A stretch of DNA of 64,000 nucleotides from Dipteronia dyeriana (lineage: Eukaryota; Streptophyta; Magnoliopsida; Sapindales; Sapindaceae), in contig CM065297.1 in NCBI GenBank assembly GCA_032871835.1, forward strand, positions 72,341,253 through 72,405,252, given 5' to 3'. Position 1 is the first letter of the stretch. The number at the start of each line of letters is the position of its first letter. Shown here piece after piece: positions 10,301-22,089 of this stretch. A program made the position numbers and the translations under genes. The notes beneath the pieces are model-generated. The model worked only from the letters and a program-made list of their open reading frames with translations. It had not been told where the DNA came from and made no database searches.

Positions 10301-11013
10301 AATAAAGCTCCCAGACCCGAGCAAGCTCAAAAAAGCTAGAGCAAACCCCATAATATATCAACATACAGTTTCCCTCTTCCTCAGCCCAGATCGGAAAGGT
10401 ATCTGGATAAACGGGCTCCTCCTCAAGCTTTACCACCTCTTAGGATAGTGGCCCCTATAGCTCGCGATGAGAGGGTATGACCATTACACTCCCTTAAATG
10501 CATCCCGAGAAACAGTCTACCTCGCCATTCGGGACAAGGGTTTGTTACAGAAGCCCTCTTCTATGAAAGCCCAAGTCGATAAGAGAAATCGTTAAAAAAT
10601 TGCGATTTTTCACGAGGACGTAGGGCACAACACTTCAGAATGCTACAACCTATGGAACCAGATTGAGGCTTTGATAAGGGGAGGATGCTTGCTAGAGTTC
10701 TTACAACAAGTCAGGGAGAACATTCTGACTGGAAGGGAAGTGCAAGCCGAGATCCGAGAATATGCTGAGAAGAGGAAGGGAGAGCAGGCGAACCTGATGC
10801 AACAGATCCAGATAATACATACTATCAATGGAGGTCCCACTTTGGCCGACACCTCTAACAATTCTAGGAAAAACCATACGAAGAAGGTCTCTCGTACGGA
10901 CGAGGCGGGATATCTTTAAGGTCAACCAGAGACCGACCATCCCTTTATAGTTGTCACAGATAATCTTCACCGAAGCAGATGTCTATAACACCGTGTAGCC
11001 ACATGATGACACT

Positions 11014-11600
11014 ATGGTCATCACAGTACAAATTGCCAACTTCATGGTGAACCGCGTGCTCGTCGACACAGATAGCAGCGTTGACGTTCTATTCAAAGAC
11101 ACTTTGGAAAAACTAAACTTGAAGCAATGGTGCTACAACAATTGTACTTCTCCATTATATAGGTTCACTGGAGACTCCATCACACCCGTAGGATCAAAAA
11201 TCCTACCAGTGATCATCAGAGCCGCACCTATCCAGCAAAACATCAAGACCGACTTCGTGGTGGTGGATACCCCGTCGGCCTACAATGCAATATTAGGGAG
11301 GCCATTTCTGTCATCCTTGAAAGGGGTTATCTCTATTTACCACAATGTCCTGAAGTTCCCAGTAGGAGACAAGGTGGGGGAAGTTCGGGGTGATCAGTAA
11401 GCAGTTAGGAAATGCTACGCAGTGTCAGCCAACCTAGCAGCTCTAGCTAAAAAACTCACACAGGTGACGACAATCCAAGGTAGGATAACTCCAGCACTAA
11501 ACCTGGAAGATGCGGGTTCCACCAATTATCCCGAAGAAGGCCTTGTGGTGCCCGACATGGAAGAACAGAGAAGGGAATAAGCCAGCGGCCATCCAGTCGA
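11014..11600 (+). pseudogene. pol: Aspartic protease of Gb
   Basis: The 128-residue open frame from 11014 has the retropepsin layout. The active-site region reads VLVDTDSSVDVLF, where functional relatives have D-T/N-G-S; the Gly is replaced by Asp. It is followed by FVVVDTPSAYNAILGRPFL, the second conserved block (flap/ILGRPFL) of gypsy proteases. The frame stops at 11400 but the same frame continues with sequence resembling the linker to RT. Protease would cleave the Gag-Pol polyprotein; the altered active site suggests a dead enzyme. Confidence 0.85.
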
Positions 11601-12990
11601 TAAGTTAGAAGAGATTCCTATCCGAATACGTGATCTCTCGAAGGTCGTCAAGATCAGAGCTACCCTTGAGCCAGGAATGAAAGAGGGCTTGATTAGGCTC
11701 CTAACAGAGTTTAACGAAATTTTCGCCTGGAGTCATGCGGAGAAGCCAAGGATCCCGATGACATTAGCTGAACATCGATTGGCGATGGATCCGACCTTTA
11801 AGCCAGTCAAACAAAAAAGGTGCCACTTCAACACAGAAAGAAATATGGCGGTTCAAGAAGAGGTCAATAAACTAACCCAGGCAGGCTTCATTCGAGAAGC
11901 CCGCTACCCCGAATGGATCGCCAACATGGTCATGGTCAAAAAGGCAAATGGGAAGTGGTGCATTGCCTGGACTACACCGACCTCAATCGGGCATGCCCGA
12001 AGGACAGTTTCCCTCAGCCAAAAATTGATAAGCTGGTCGATTCCACCTCCGGACAAGCTCTTGAGCTTCATGGATGCATTTTTTGGCTACAACAGATTAT
12101 GATGCATCCCACGGACCAACAAAAGACCATCTTTATCACCGGTAAGGCATGTACTGCTATAAGGTGATGCCCTTCGGGCTCAAAAATGATGGAGCTACTT
12201 ACCAGCGATTAGTCAACCTTTTGTTCAAGCCCAAAATCGGAAGACCTTCATGATCCTAAGGGAAAACCAGATGAGGTTGAACCCTTCCAAATGAGTCTTT
12301 GGGGTAACTGCAGGGAAGTTTCTGGGCTTCATGGTCTATGAGAGAGTCATAGAGGCTAACCCAAAAAAAATCATGGCTATCCTAGATCTAGAATCCCCCA
12401 CATCTCTTAAACAGGTTCAAGCATTGACCAGATCGGTAGCAGCGCTCAACAGGTTTATCTCCCGGTCTACCGATAAATGCTTACCATTCTTCAAAGCTAT
12501 TAAGCAGGGAAGAAACATGAAGTGGGATCAAGAGAGCGAACAAGCTTTCCGAGCTTTAAAAGGATACCTAACAAGCCCTCCACTGCTGGTCAAGCCAAAT
12601 CTTGGAGAAGAGCTTCAAATATACTTGGCCATTTCAGAAACCACTATGAGCAAGGCATTGGTCAAGGAATACAGGGATAGGATCCAGCAACCTATCTAAT
12701 ATGTGAGTCAAGCTCTAACCAAGCCCAAAAATAACTATACTCTGCTGGAGAAGCTTGCTTATGCCTTGATGACCTTGGCAAGGAAACTTTGTCCTTACTT
12801 CCATGCTCATTCAATAGCAGTGGTGACGGACCAACCCCTCCGTCAGCTCTTGCAAAGGCCAGATGTTTCTAGAAGGTTGGTTCTATGGGCCCTAAAGCTT
12901 ACCTAGTTTGATTTAAAATATAAGCCTAGGACCGCGATAAAAGGTCAGGCACTAGCGAACTTTGTAGCAGAACTTTCAGTACCTTCAGAT
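11601..12990 (+). pseudogene. pol: Reverse transcriptase and first (gypsy-type) RNase H of Gb, catalytic motif deleted
   Basis: RT starts with FNEIFAWSHAEKPRIPMTLA and FKPVKQKRCHFNTERNMAVQ. It shifts frame near 11965 (the TDLNRACPKDSFPQPKID motif is in the next frame, with ELHGCIFWLQQ for the SFMDAFSGYNQ block). It returns at 12160-12215 with PFGLKN-like GATYQRLV. Directly after LFKPKIGR the sequence jumps to ILRENQMRLNPS-like residues, so about 100 bp holding the catalytic Y-x-D-D motif is missing near 12240. The first RNase H (12331-12990) has [14 protein letters not shown] and FHAHSIAVVTDQPLRQLLQR, ending GQALANFVAEL. Its catalytic acids are poorly kept, as is normal for the inner RNase H in the Tat lineage. 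Confidence 0.86.
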
Positions 12991-13044
12991 CAGGCAACCC
13001 CCGCGGTAGCAGATGTCACCCTTGAGAGGACTCCAGAATCTGAC

Positions 13045-13605
13045 AACTAGCAGAAGGGCTATAAGTCATGGACTCTCTACACTGACAGAGCTTCCGGGTA
13101 GTCTGAGGAAGGAGCGGGCATAATCCTCATCGACCCAGAAGGAACTGAGTGATGCCATTGTTTCAGGTTTGAATTTAAAGCCACAAACAATGAAGCAGAA
13201 AATGAAGCCCTGCTAGCTGGGATAAAAGCTGCCATAGAGCTCGGGCTTGATTACCTGAATATCAAAAGTGACTCTTCACTCGTGGTCAACCAAGTTTCCA
13301 GGGATTATCGGGCTAAAGGGGATAACGTGATCACTTACCTAAAATTGGTGCAACAACTCAAGACCAGATTTAAGGGATTCAGAATCGAGCAGATACCTCG
13401 ACAACTAAATCATCAAGCTGATGTCCTAACCAAGATAGTTGCCTATAGTGGCCAGACCCTACCTCACGGAGTCCCTCTTCAAGTAATCCCCCTATCTAGC
13501 ATTATGACAGGTAAGAAAGCTTATATCCTGGACCGACAGCCATGCTGGATGGATACAATAGTGGAGTATCTACAGAATGGAAAACTTCCCAGGGAGCCTG
13601 ACTAA
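13045..13605 (+). pseudogene. pol: Second (archaeal-type) RNase H of Gb
   Basis: SWTLYTDRASG, then EGAGIILIDPEG, FEFKATNNEAENEALLAGIK, IKSDSSLVVNQV and IEQIPRQLNHQADVLTKIV. The pattern of D (LYTD), E (AENEA) and D (KSDSS), then D (QADVL), is the RNase H catalytic set. It follows a degenerate first RNase H, the dual arrangement known from Tat-lineage elements. Point stops at about 13050, 13100 and 13150 break it. It lies in the same frame as protease and integrase. Confidence 0.8.
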
Positions 13606-14781
13606 GCTAGGAGGGTTAAAAGGCTCTCGGTCCGGTATTGTATGGTAAATGGGCATTTATACCGAAGGGGGAAATCCATTCCTTTGCTTCAATGTTTACA
13701 CCCAGAAGAGGCAAAGTGGGGTTTAAGAGAGGTTCATTCGGGGGAATGCGGGAACCATATTGGTGGAAAAGCCTTGGCATATCAGGTTCTCCGCATGAGG
13801 AATTATTGGCCGACTATCCATCAAGATGCTAAGAACTTGGTGCAAACCTACGAGGCATGCCTGAAGGCCGCCAACTTAAGTCACCTCCCTCCGGAGCGCT
13901 TGTCATCCCTTAGCTCACCATACCCCTTTGCTATGTGGGGAGTCGATTTGATTGGACCGCTTTCTACAGCTCCGGGAGAGGCCAAGCACGATATTGTAGC
14001 GATTGACTACTTCACAAGATGGGTTGAAGCCAGACCACTCTCCCAGATATCGAAAGAGAACACAACAAGGTTTATCAAGACCAATGTAGTTTATAGGTTC
14101 GAAACCCTTCTTGCCATCATAACCGACCTCGAAAAACAGTTTGATAGTGGCCGATTCAGAGATTTCTGTGAAGGTTTGGGAATTGACCTTCGGTTTGCTT
14201 CGATAGCCCACTCTTAGACCAATGGTTTGGTGGAATCCACGAATAAAACCATTAAGAAGTTGTTGAAGAAAAAGCTACATCAGAAGAAAGGTAGATGGCT
14301 AAATGAGCTTCCCGAGGTCCTCTAGGCTTACCGTACTACAAGGAGAACAGCTACCTGGGATACACCCTACTCACTGGCCTTTGTAGTTAAAGCAGTCCTA
14401 CCTATAGAGCACAAGTTGACCTCCTTTAGGGTGAAACGATTTGAACCAGGGAGCAATGAAAGTAAGCTCCGAGCTAGCTTGGACCTCTTGGAGGAAAAGC
14501 AAGATCGAATAGCTGAGAAGGTAGCGATCTATCAAGGCAGGATTGCCAGGTACTTCAGAAGGAGGGTTAAAGCCCGAAGCTTCAATGAAGGGGATTTAGT
14601 CCTCAGGAAAGTGATGTTGAACACCAGGAAGAGTTCAGACGGGTTCCTAGGGCTTAACTAGAAGGGACCATACCTAATAAAGATGGTGATCCGTAATGGG
14701 GCGTACAAGCTTGAGGATATGAATGGTTGTCTCATCGACCATGCTTGGAATGCAGATAACCTAAGGAAATTCTACCCTTGA
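13606..14781 (+). pseudogene. pol: Integrase of Gb
   Basis: The zinc-binding end has EVHSGECGNHIGGKAL with both His; the usual C-x2-C pair is altered (TYEACLKAA, first Cys replaced by Tyr). The catalytic core has MWGVDLIGPLSTAPGEAKHD (first Asp) and IITDLEKQFDSGRFRDFC (second Asp). After a stop at 14215 it has TNGLVESTNKTIKKLL (the Glu). The C-terminal part (14416-14661, then to 14781) carries the GDLVLRKVM and GPYLIKMV blocks of the integrase tail and ends LRKFYP-stop. Integrase would insert the cDNA into the genome. In-frame stops at about 14215, 14323 and 14660 inactivate it. Confidence 0.87.
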
Positions 14782-15000
14782 ACAGGGGACTCATGAGCAG
14801 GCAACCTCTGACTAGCTTCTTTTATTTTTTCGACAATAATGTACTCCACCCTCCATATCAATAAAGCCTACTTTTCTTGTTTACTCCTTCTTCAACTATG
14901 TCCTACAATGATTTGGGTCTACATGGAAAGTTTCAACATGATCGCCTCAAGACCAAGGGTAAGCCGAGGAAGCCCCCCTGCCACTCCTGATGCTTTGGTC
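14782..15000 (+). other. Spacer after Gb integrase
   Basis: Non-coding sequence between the integrase stop and the 99-bp repeat block. Nothing recognisable apart from a T-rich stretch near 14820-14830. Confidence 0.5.
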
Positions 15001-15430
15001 GGGCACTACCCCCTTCTAAGAAGGATCTGAGTGTAAGAGCATAGTTGTCATTCAGATCTCAGGACCAGGAAATAGCTAGATAGCCTTCCTGATGCCTTGT
15101 TCAGGCTACTACCCCCAAGAAGGATCTGAGTGTAAGAGCATAGTTGCCATACAGATCTCAAGACCAGGAAATAGCTAGATAGTCCTCCTGATGCCTTGGT
15201 CGGGCTACCACCCCTAAGAAGGATATGAGTGTAAAAGCATAGTTGCCATCCTGATCAAAATACCAGGATATAACTAGATAGCGCTCTTGATACCCCTGGT
15301 CAGGTTACCACCCCCAAGAAAGGTATGAGTGTAAGAGCATAGTAGCCATCTAGATCTCGAGACCAGGAAATAGCTAGATAGCCCTTCTGACGCCGTGCTA
15401 GGGCTACCACCCTTAAGAAAAATTCGAGCT
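15000..15430 (+). repeat. 99-bp tandem repeat block (TR2) in Gb
   Basis: About four diverged copies. Each contains GTGTAAGAGCATAGTTGCC, an ACCAGGAAATAGCTAGATAG clause and GATGCCTTGGTCGGGCTACC. Unit starts recur near 15031, 15130, 15229 and 15328. The same unit, reverse complemented, forms the long array at about 20330-21590 and, in this orientation, the blocks at 30780-31460 and 52330-52562. Tandem repeats in the region 3' of pol are known from Tat/Ogre-type elements. Confidence 0.88.
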
Positions 15431-15944
15431 TAAAGGATAAATCTCTTACTAAATACCTCACTCGGGTTTACAGCCCCCTAGAGGGACTCAAAGATAGAAG
15501 TTTCGACCTCCTTAAATTCTAAATATGCCAGTAAGTTCGGGTTACTAGCTCTCCTTGATACGGGGTTACTTACTACAGCAGACCTACAATCAAATAAGGG
15601 GACTGTCAGCTGAAGAAGTTGAGCCAGGAGTTTTATTAGTGTGGGGGCTCAATGCCAGCAATTTTTTTTTCTTATCTTGTTTTTTCCCCTAAGATAGCTC
15701 GTTTCGATATAAAAGCTGGACCTAAAAGGAGACCAAGCAAGTACATGCAAGCCAGAGTTAGATTTTAGATTAAAATTTTATTATCAAGTAAGGGAGTCTA
15801 TCCCCCAACAAGGCTACAACAAGCAAGGGGGGCCCAATCCCTGGTTTCGGGCTATAAAAGCAATAATAAAATGGAAAACACAGTTAAAGATGGGATGCCC
15901 ACCCCCTTTTCCGGGCATTCAAAATAAATTACATAGGAGAGAAC
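15431..15944 (+). other. Spacer between repeat block and antisense ORF in Gb
   Basis: About 0.5 kb without a gene. It contains degenerate sequence at 15430-15560, a T-rich run near 15660-15690, and an AT-rich stretch that would be the 3' untranslated region of the antisense ORF. A homologous end is found at 33962-34060. Confidence 0.5.
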
Positions 15945-17471
15945 TCAAGCTTCTTCGTCTTCCTGAGGCCCTTTAGCCTCTTCCTTCACAGAATGAACCT
16001 CGTCCCCTGCTCCTCTCTCCGGGCGTAGCTCATTTTGGTCAGCTGCATCTACCACCTCTGCCACCTCCTTCTTGGGATCAGCCCCGGTTGCCTCTAGGTC
16101 AACAGGATCCTCCTCCACGATTTCATTGATCACCATAATAACTTCAGGCGGTATAGCTGCATCAAGAAGGCTGGCCACTGACTCAGGCACGATCCCTCCT
16201 TCTGTTGACTCCGCTCGTGAAATCACTGTGGAGGGGTCTCGGGCTACAGCAAGGCCTCCTTCTAGCTTCTCGTTGTGAACACCCTTCGAGGATTCACCAG
16301 GACCTGATGGTGGAAAGGATGGAACAGGAAGAGGCAGATCTGGCACCTCCAACTGCTTCCCAACTCCTTCCTCAGAAGAACCATCTCAATCATTTTTGGG
16401 GTGAGACATCTCCGTTGCCCCCGATATGACCTCTTCTCTATCCCAGCCAGCGATGCTGGAGAGATCGAATGGGGGAGGAAGAGCCTCTGCAACCTGATAA
16501 GAGGCATAGAAGTACCCCTCGTTAAAAGAGACTTCCACCTCGACCTGGAGCTGGGTAATTTGAGCTTGCAAGGTTTGGTTCTCAATATTTAGGACCTTCA
16601 CCTCCCCCTTTCAGTCATCCCGCTGGCTAGCCCACCGCTTCGACCGGAGAGTCTCCTGATCAAAAGCCTACTTCAACCTCTCATGGTCGCATTGAAGCTC
16701 AGCTAGTTGCGTCTCCATTCCTTGTTGGCTAGAGGTTATCTCCTCGACCAGGGTCTGAGCTCGCGTAAGTAACCCCATGGCCAGATGCCTCATGGCCACC
16801 TGAAACTTGAAAGCCTACAAAGGAAAATCATGTTAGACAATGACAAATCAAAACGCTGAATGAAGAAGTGAAAGTGACGGATACCTCATATAGAAGGGCG
16901 AACCCCCTTTGGTAATCATGATGTCCACGGGCATCGTGGTTATCCTAAAAAGCCTGCCTCCTGGACAGGATGCAACAAATTGCCTCAGGACCTCGTCCTG
17001 ACCCACCGAGCTAGATTGCTAGTGAAGGCGAGAAGGGGCGACCTCAGAAATATCAGTATCGTGTTCATCGGGAACCTCAATTGCTCTGGTTACAACCGGA
17101 TCATCAAAGAGGGATAATGTGACTCGGAGAGCATCTGTTGAAGCAGAGACTACTGGTAAGGGGGAATGAATGGACTTATTGACGACTTGGGAGGCAGACC
17201 CTCCTCGGTTTAGAGCCTTCACCGCCCGAGATGCAAGAAAAGCCATCTTGGACTTCACTTGGGAAGGTGAGGGGGAAGGAACGAACGGGGCAGCTACCTT
17301 AGTGGTTGACCCCCCCTTTATCGAACATCCAAGAGAGCTCCTATGGACTATCTGGAAGGAAGATGAAGGATCTCTGCTCACCGGGCTTGACGAAAAGCTG
17401 GAGCAAAAACAAACACTGTTAGAGAGAGGAATCAAGATCATCATAATTGAACCATCCAATAAAAAAACAAG
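15945..17471 (-). pseudogene. C-terminal half of antisense extra ORF of Gb
   Basis: Read on the minus strand from 17459. A serine/alanine-rich segment (17459-17019) overlaps the end of the Ga copy. It is followed by a helical, glutamine- and glutamate-rich coiled-coil stretch (about 16800-16560, with IENQTLQAQITQLQVEVEVS). Next is FNEGYFYASYQVAEALPPPF (about 16530-16470), then a long acidic tail (16352-15945, with VIMVINEIVEEDPVDLEA and DAADQNELRPE) ending in EDEEA-stop. The frame is open for long parts but broken by stops and a possible intron near 16810-16990. The N-terminal domain that should lie beyond 17471 was lost where Nb sits. It is antisense to gag-pol. Function unknown; acidic tail plus coiled coil would suit a protein-binding role, but that is only a guess. 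Confidence 0.65.
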
Positions 17472-19865
17472 TGTTAACGGGAAATTTGTTTAGGATGAGA
17501 AATCCCTATTAACACCCTCAATACCACCTCCACAGAGGTGGTGGCCGGGGTTGATATCATTGATACCTGACCTAATCTGGTATGAATATGAAGTATGGAG
17601 TGGTAGGTAGGAGAGGATTCATCCTACACGTCGGGCTTACAGATAGGTAGGATAGGAGTCATCCCACCTGTCGGGCTTCGTAGTAGATAGGAGAAGAGTC
17701 ATCCTTTCCTTCGGGCTTCGTGGGAGGTAGGAAACGAGGGAGCTTAAGGTTCCCTTATTGGTATGAAGGGGTTGATCTAGGTCCTAGTCCTGGTCCTCGA
17801 TCGGGTTTGGAGCCCGTCTTGGTACCCGGCGCCCGTCTTGGTACCCAGAGCCCGATTCTGGAGCCCGATTCCTTCCTGTAATTCCCCGAACTAGATATCA
17901 AGTAAGAAGGAGGGCTTATCTAGCTCTAATGTCAGAGAGCTCGATTTTTGCCATAGAGATGATGCAAAAGAGCTTATCAACTTCCTTCAAGCTGGTCTGG
18001 GTGGTTTCTTCTCATCTTGATATGCGACTTTGGTATATAGATGGGAGGATAAGAACGCCAGGTCCAGCGAGGTAGGAATCTAGCATGAACTCATATACGC
18101 ATGCATTGCACAGGATACAAGTATGAGAAACACAAGTCTTTTGTAGTGGGAGTTGGACTGACCAAGGGGGAAAAAGCATCACGAATGATCACATGCTAAA
18201 AAACCCCAAGGCAGTATCCAGAGGAAGAAGGAATACCGTTCCTTATGTATATATCAAAGAATGCTCCGGGGAGCATACAAGAATGGTGAAGTAATACAAC
18301 GTAGCCGCTCACGAGAGCTTAAAATGGTGGTCGAATGTAGACCGATACCGGTATATTCTAGGTAAAGGTAACACATACATTGATGATGTGGAGAGATCTT
18401 TAAACGAAGCATGTAGACATTCCTAGGGCTGGTCGTTTTTAGGATTGGGAATGATATGTGTGATCTCCACTGTGTGTTCTTCCATTGTGTGTTCTTTCAT
18501 TTATCGATGCTATTACATGTATGTTTATACATGGTGTAACTACCTTGGTGTGCAAGTCCATGACTCTTGAATTGTTCTTCTTTCCTTATTGAACACGATT
18601 CTTTATTTAATGAAGTTGATCAGATCATGGCTAATATCTCGGAGGAGATATGTTTGTTTCCTCTTCGGACTCTTCTTTCCTTAATAAGCAGGATTTTCTG
18701 TTGTAATTGACCCCAAAGAATCGGATATGGAGGATATCTTGAAGGTAAAGGTATTTGTTTCCTCTTTGGATTCTTTCACTAATGTTGGCCATTAAAGAGT
18801 TGAATATTCTCTTATTTATGGCGCTGATCATATTATTAATAGGGTTGACTACCTCTACTAATATGGTTGACCTCATTAATAGGGTTGACTACCTCCATTA
18901 ATATGGTTGGCCTCATTAAAGGTACTTTAAATGTCATGAAAGTCAACCCACTCTTCCTACGTTGCCGAGAGGAGAGCTCTAGTTCTGCATGTCACTTTGG
19001 AGAGGTACTTCATGGAGGTAACCTAAGGTGACATTTGATATTCCTTGAGGGCGAGGTACCCTAGGATCCAGTACAATGACGGGGACCCCCGGGGACCTCT
19101 CTATTGTCACGGAGCTAGATCGATCATGCTGGTCTTCCCATAGAGCTTGTGCTAACAATTTTAGGGGCGAAATATCCCATAGGGTTCCAACCTTGTAGTT
19201 GGGAGCTTGGTTTAGCTACGTCGAGCTTTATCATTAGCTTGACCTAATTATTCAGGCTTCCTAGCAGTGTAGCGGGCTTGGCTGGTAAGCCCTGGTAAGG
19301 TGTTCGCCATAAACAGGAGACCTTGGCTTGCTTTTGGAAGGGTGGAGAGGTACGCTCGAGTACTGCTCTTGCTACTTGATTTAACCATGCCAGGATCTAC
19401 AGTGGATCTTGGCATTTTTGGTGACAATGGGGCTTTACAGGCTTCTTCCTTTTATGATCGGACAGGTCGAGATTATACCTAAACGAGGCAGGAGGGCCTT
19501 TGCAAGACAAGTTCGGCATCTTAAAGGTCTCCTAGTGAAAGTGGAGATAGTAGCAAGCTCTAGTAGAGTGTCACGAGATACCTTGATGTCGGGGTACCCA
19601 GGTCCTTTCACGTCGACCTAGCTTCGGGATTTATCCTGGTATAAGGAGCTTGATACGGTCTCGTCAGGCTTTATTTGGTAAGCCTGGACACGTGCGAGAT
19701 GGTTTGATGGTATGGGCGACCTTGCCTTGCTCCTGTAGGATCGTGTGGTAGCTAGACCTCGGGGACCTTGATACCCCATCATATAAGCCCGAATTTGGAC
19801 CCTTGCAGGAGGGCTGGGAAGTGGAAAATTCTTCTTTGGTCTCTAGCCAAATTTTACTATTAACA
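17472..19865 (-). repeat. 3' LTR of Nb
   Basis: A 2394-bp complete LTR in reverse: plus-strand TGTTAACGGGAAATTTG at the left and CTATTAACA at the right, so minus-strand TGTTAATAG to CCGTTAACA. It contains about three copies of a 40-bp repeat (GTCATCC...TCGGGCTTCGT...GGTAGGA) at about 17590-17730 and AT-rich short repeats near 18835-18920. A minus-strand hairpin segment (CCACCTCCACAGAGGTGGTGG) lies near 17524-17545. Confidence 0.9.
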
Positions 19866-20329
19866 GAAGTCCCATCTGACTTGAACACCGGTAAGTATTT
19901 GGGGTTGGAGTCTGAATCTTGTACTACATGAAGAATTTTACTTGTCGTTTCTTACTTGTAACCAGAATTGCTCACAGTGATTGGCTTAGAGAACAGGTGT
20001 ACTATTCATTCCTACAAAATAAATGAGCTATGACGGACCACAGAAGGGGATATTCCCTTTACAGAATTTCCGACGCTCTAGTCAGTAAAAAATTTGGTAA
20101 GTGAGAAATGTCACAAATCGTATTGCTCGATCATGTCGGATGGAGCTTCTGTGGTTAATATGGGTACCTAGAGTTCCTTTTCAAGGAATCACGATACTTA
20201 GATGAACTGGTGAAATGATTCTGGTAGGCATCTATGCCATCTAGATCCTTTATAGCGGGGCTGGCCCGACCAAGGCAGCAGGATGACCTTTTGGTTGTTC
20301 TGATCTCGTGGTCTAGCAGGTAACTATGT

Positions 20330-21590
20330 TCTTACGCTCAGATCCTTCATAGATGAGGTAGCCCGACCAAGGCAGAAGAAGCGTTATCTAGCTATTTTCT
20401 GTTCTCGAGATCTTGATGACAACAATGCTCATACACTCAGATTCTTCTAGGGGGTCGTAGCCCTACCAAGGCATCAGGAGCGCTATCTAGCTATATCCTG
20501 GTATCGAGATCTGGATGGCAACAATACTCTTACACTCAGACCCTTCATGGGGGTCGTAGCCTGACCAAGGCATCATGAGCGCTATCTAGCTATTTCTTGG
20601 TCTTTAAATCTGAAGGGCAACTATGCTCTCACACTCAGACCCTTCTTGGGGGTCGTAGCCCGACCAAGGCATCAGAAGCGCTATCTAGCTATATCCTGGT
20701 ATTTTGATCTGGATGGCAACTATGATCTTACACTCAGACCCTTCTTGGGGGTCGTAGCCCAACCAAGGCATTATGAGCGCTATCTAGCTATATCCTAGTA
20801 TTTTGATCCGGATGGCAACAATGCATTTATATTCGGATCCTTCTTGGGGGTCATAGCCCGACCAAGGCATCAAGAGTGCTATCTAGTTATATCCTGGTAT
20901 TTTGATCTGGATGGCAACTATCCTATTACACTCAAACCCTTCTAGGGGTCGTAGCCCGACCAAGGCATCAGGAGCGCTATCTAGCTATATCCTGGTATTT
21001 TGATCCGGATGGCAACTATGCACTTACACTCAGACCCTTCTTAGGGGTCGTAGACCGACCAAGGCATCAGGGGCGTTAGCTAGCTATATCCTGGTATTTT
21101 ATCCGGATGGCAACTATACTCTTACACTCGGATTCTTCTTGGGGATTATAGCCCGACCAAGGCATCATGAGCGCTATCTAGCTATATCCTGGTATTTTGA
21201 TCCTGATGGAAACTATGCTCTTACACTCAGACCCTTCTTAGGGGTCGTAGCCCGACCAAGGCATCAGGAGCGCTATCTAGCTATATCCTAGTTTTTTGAT
21301 CCGGATGGCAACCCTTCTTGGGGGTCGTAGCCCGACCAAGCCATTAGGAGTGATATCTAGCTACATCCTGGTATTTTGATATAGATGGCAACTATGCTCT
21401 TACACTCGGATCCTTCTTGGGGAAGGTTACCCGACCAAGGCATCAGGGGTGATGAGGGGGCTTCCCCGATCAATCCCTGGTCTTGAGATCTGGATGGCAA
21501 CTATGCTCTTACACTCAGACCCTTCTTGACAGGGGGTGGTGCCTAGCTGAGGCATCAGAGGTAGTGAGGGGGCTTCCCCGACCAGTCTCT
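20330..21590 (-). repeat. Long 99-bp tandem repeat array (TR2) in Nb
   Basis: About a dozen copies in head-to-tail order. The key clauses are GGATGGCAACTATGCTCTTA, CACTCAGACCCTTCTTGGGG, GTCGTAGCCCGACCAAGGCA and GCTATCTAGCTATATCCTGG. Successive GGATGGCAAC positions are near 20513, 20711, 20810, 20910 and 21008, giving a unit of about 99 bp. It is the reverse complement of the block in Gb (15000-15430). Outer units are more diverged than central ones, as expected for an array kept alike by unequal exchange. Confidence 0.92.
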
Positions 21591-21599
21591 AGTCACTGT

Positions 21600-21830
21600 C
21601 GAAATATTATTTTGATCCTCCTGGAGGGATTAATCCAGTCCAGGGCATTATGAGGGCTATCTATCTCTCCTAGTCAAGGTGATCCTTTTGGAGGGATTCG
21701 ATCCGGTCCAGGGCATCAGGAGTGTTGTATAGCTCTCCTGGTAATGGCGATCCTCCTGGAAGGATTTGATTCTGTCTAGGGCATCGGGAGTGCGGTGTAG
21801 CTCTTCTGGTGATAGTGATCACATGAGATC
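21600..21830 (-). repeat. 67-bp short variant of the repeat
   Basis: Three units with the clause GATCCTCCTGGAGGGATT, then CCAGTCCAGGGCAT, then TATCTCTCCTAGTCAAGG. The period is about 67 bp. They look like the 99-bp unit with about 32 bp missing (the GGATGGCAACTATGCTCTTA part). The same short variant occurs at 30590-30740 and 52090-52290, always at the same edge of the long-unit array. Confidence 0.8.
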
Positions 21831-22089
21831 TGTTACGGATACCGAAGTCGAAAGAGATGCAAACTCATGGCGAGTTGATACGAAGTTGTATCAATGCATG
21901 GTTGTATCGGTTGATAACGAATCTCGCTCTAGGAGTTTTTCAACGAGTAGAATCTCTTGAGATGATCTGCATTATGAGTGTAGATAGTAGAATGGCTATC
22001 AGGAAAAGACGCTTTTTATTGAGAACTAGAAGAAATTGTCTCACACTGGGGTCATCGCCCCTCAAACTGGAGTACTGAGAAAATATTGA

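Larger units (their letters stand above)
7804..17471 (+). mobile_element. Tat-type Ty3/gypsy retrotransposon Gb, 3' end missing
   Basis: Order on the plus strand: 5' LTR 7804-8908, primer binding site 8914-8931, gag from about 8987, protease at 11014-11400, RT with its degenerate RNase H to about 12990, a second RNase H at about 13060-13600, integrase to 14781, a 99-bp repeat block at about 15000-15430, and an antisense ORF (C-terminal half) at 15945-17471. It then stops at the LTR of Nb, which lies in the opposite orientation. No 3' LTR of its own is seen. The dual RNase H and the antisense ORF place it in the Tat lineage (established for Tat, Ogre and Retand groups). Many stops and a deletion of the RT active site show it is dead. 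Confidence 0.87.

Noticed and set aside
9980..10351. Minus-strand 123-residue frame opposite Gb gag
   Set aside because: The plus strand encodes a recognisable Gag core here; the minus frame has no features.
13915..14211. Minus-strand 98-residue frame opposite the Gb integrase
   Set aside because: Shadow of the integrase core on the plus strand.
20330..21590. Possible CRISPR array
   Set aside because: The units are 99 bp, contiguous, diverged along their whole length and have no unique spacers; the DNA is plant. It is a tandem repeat.
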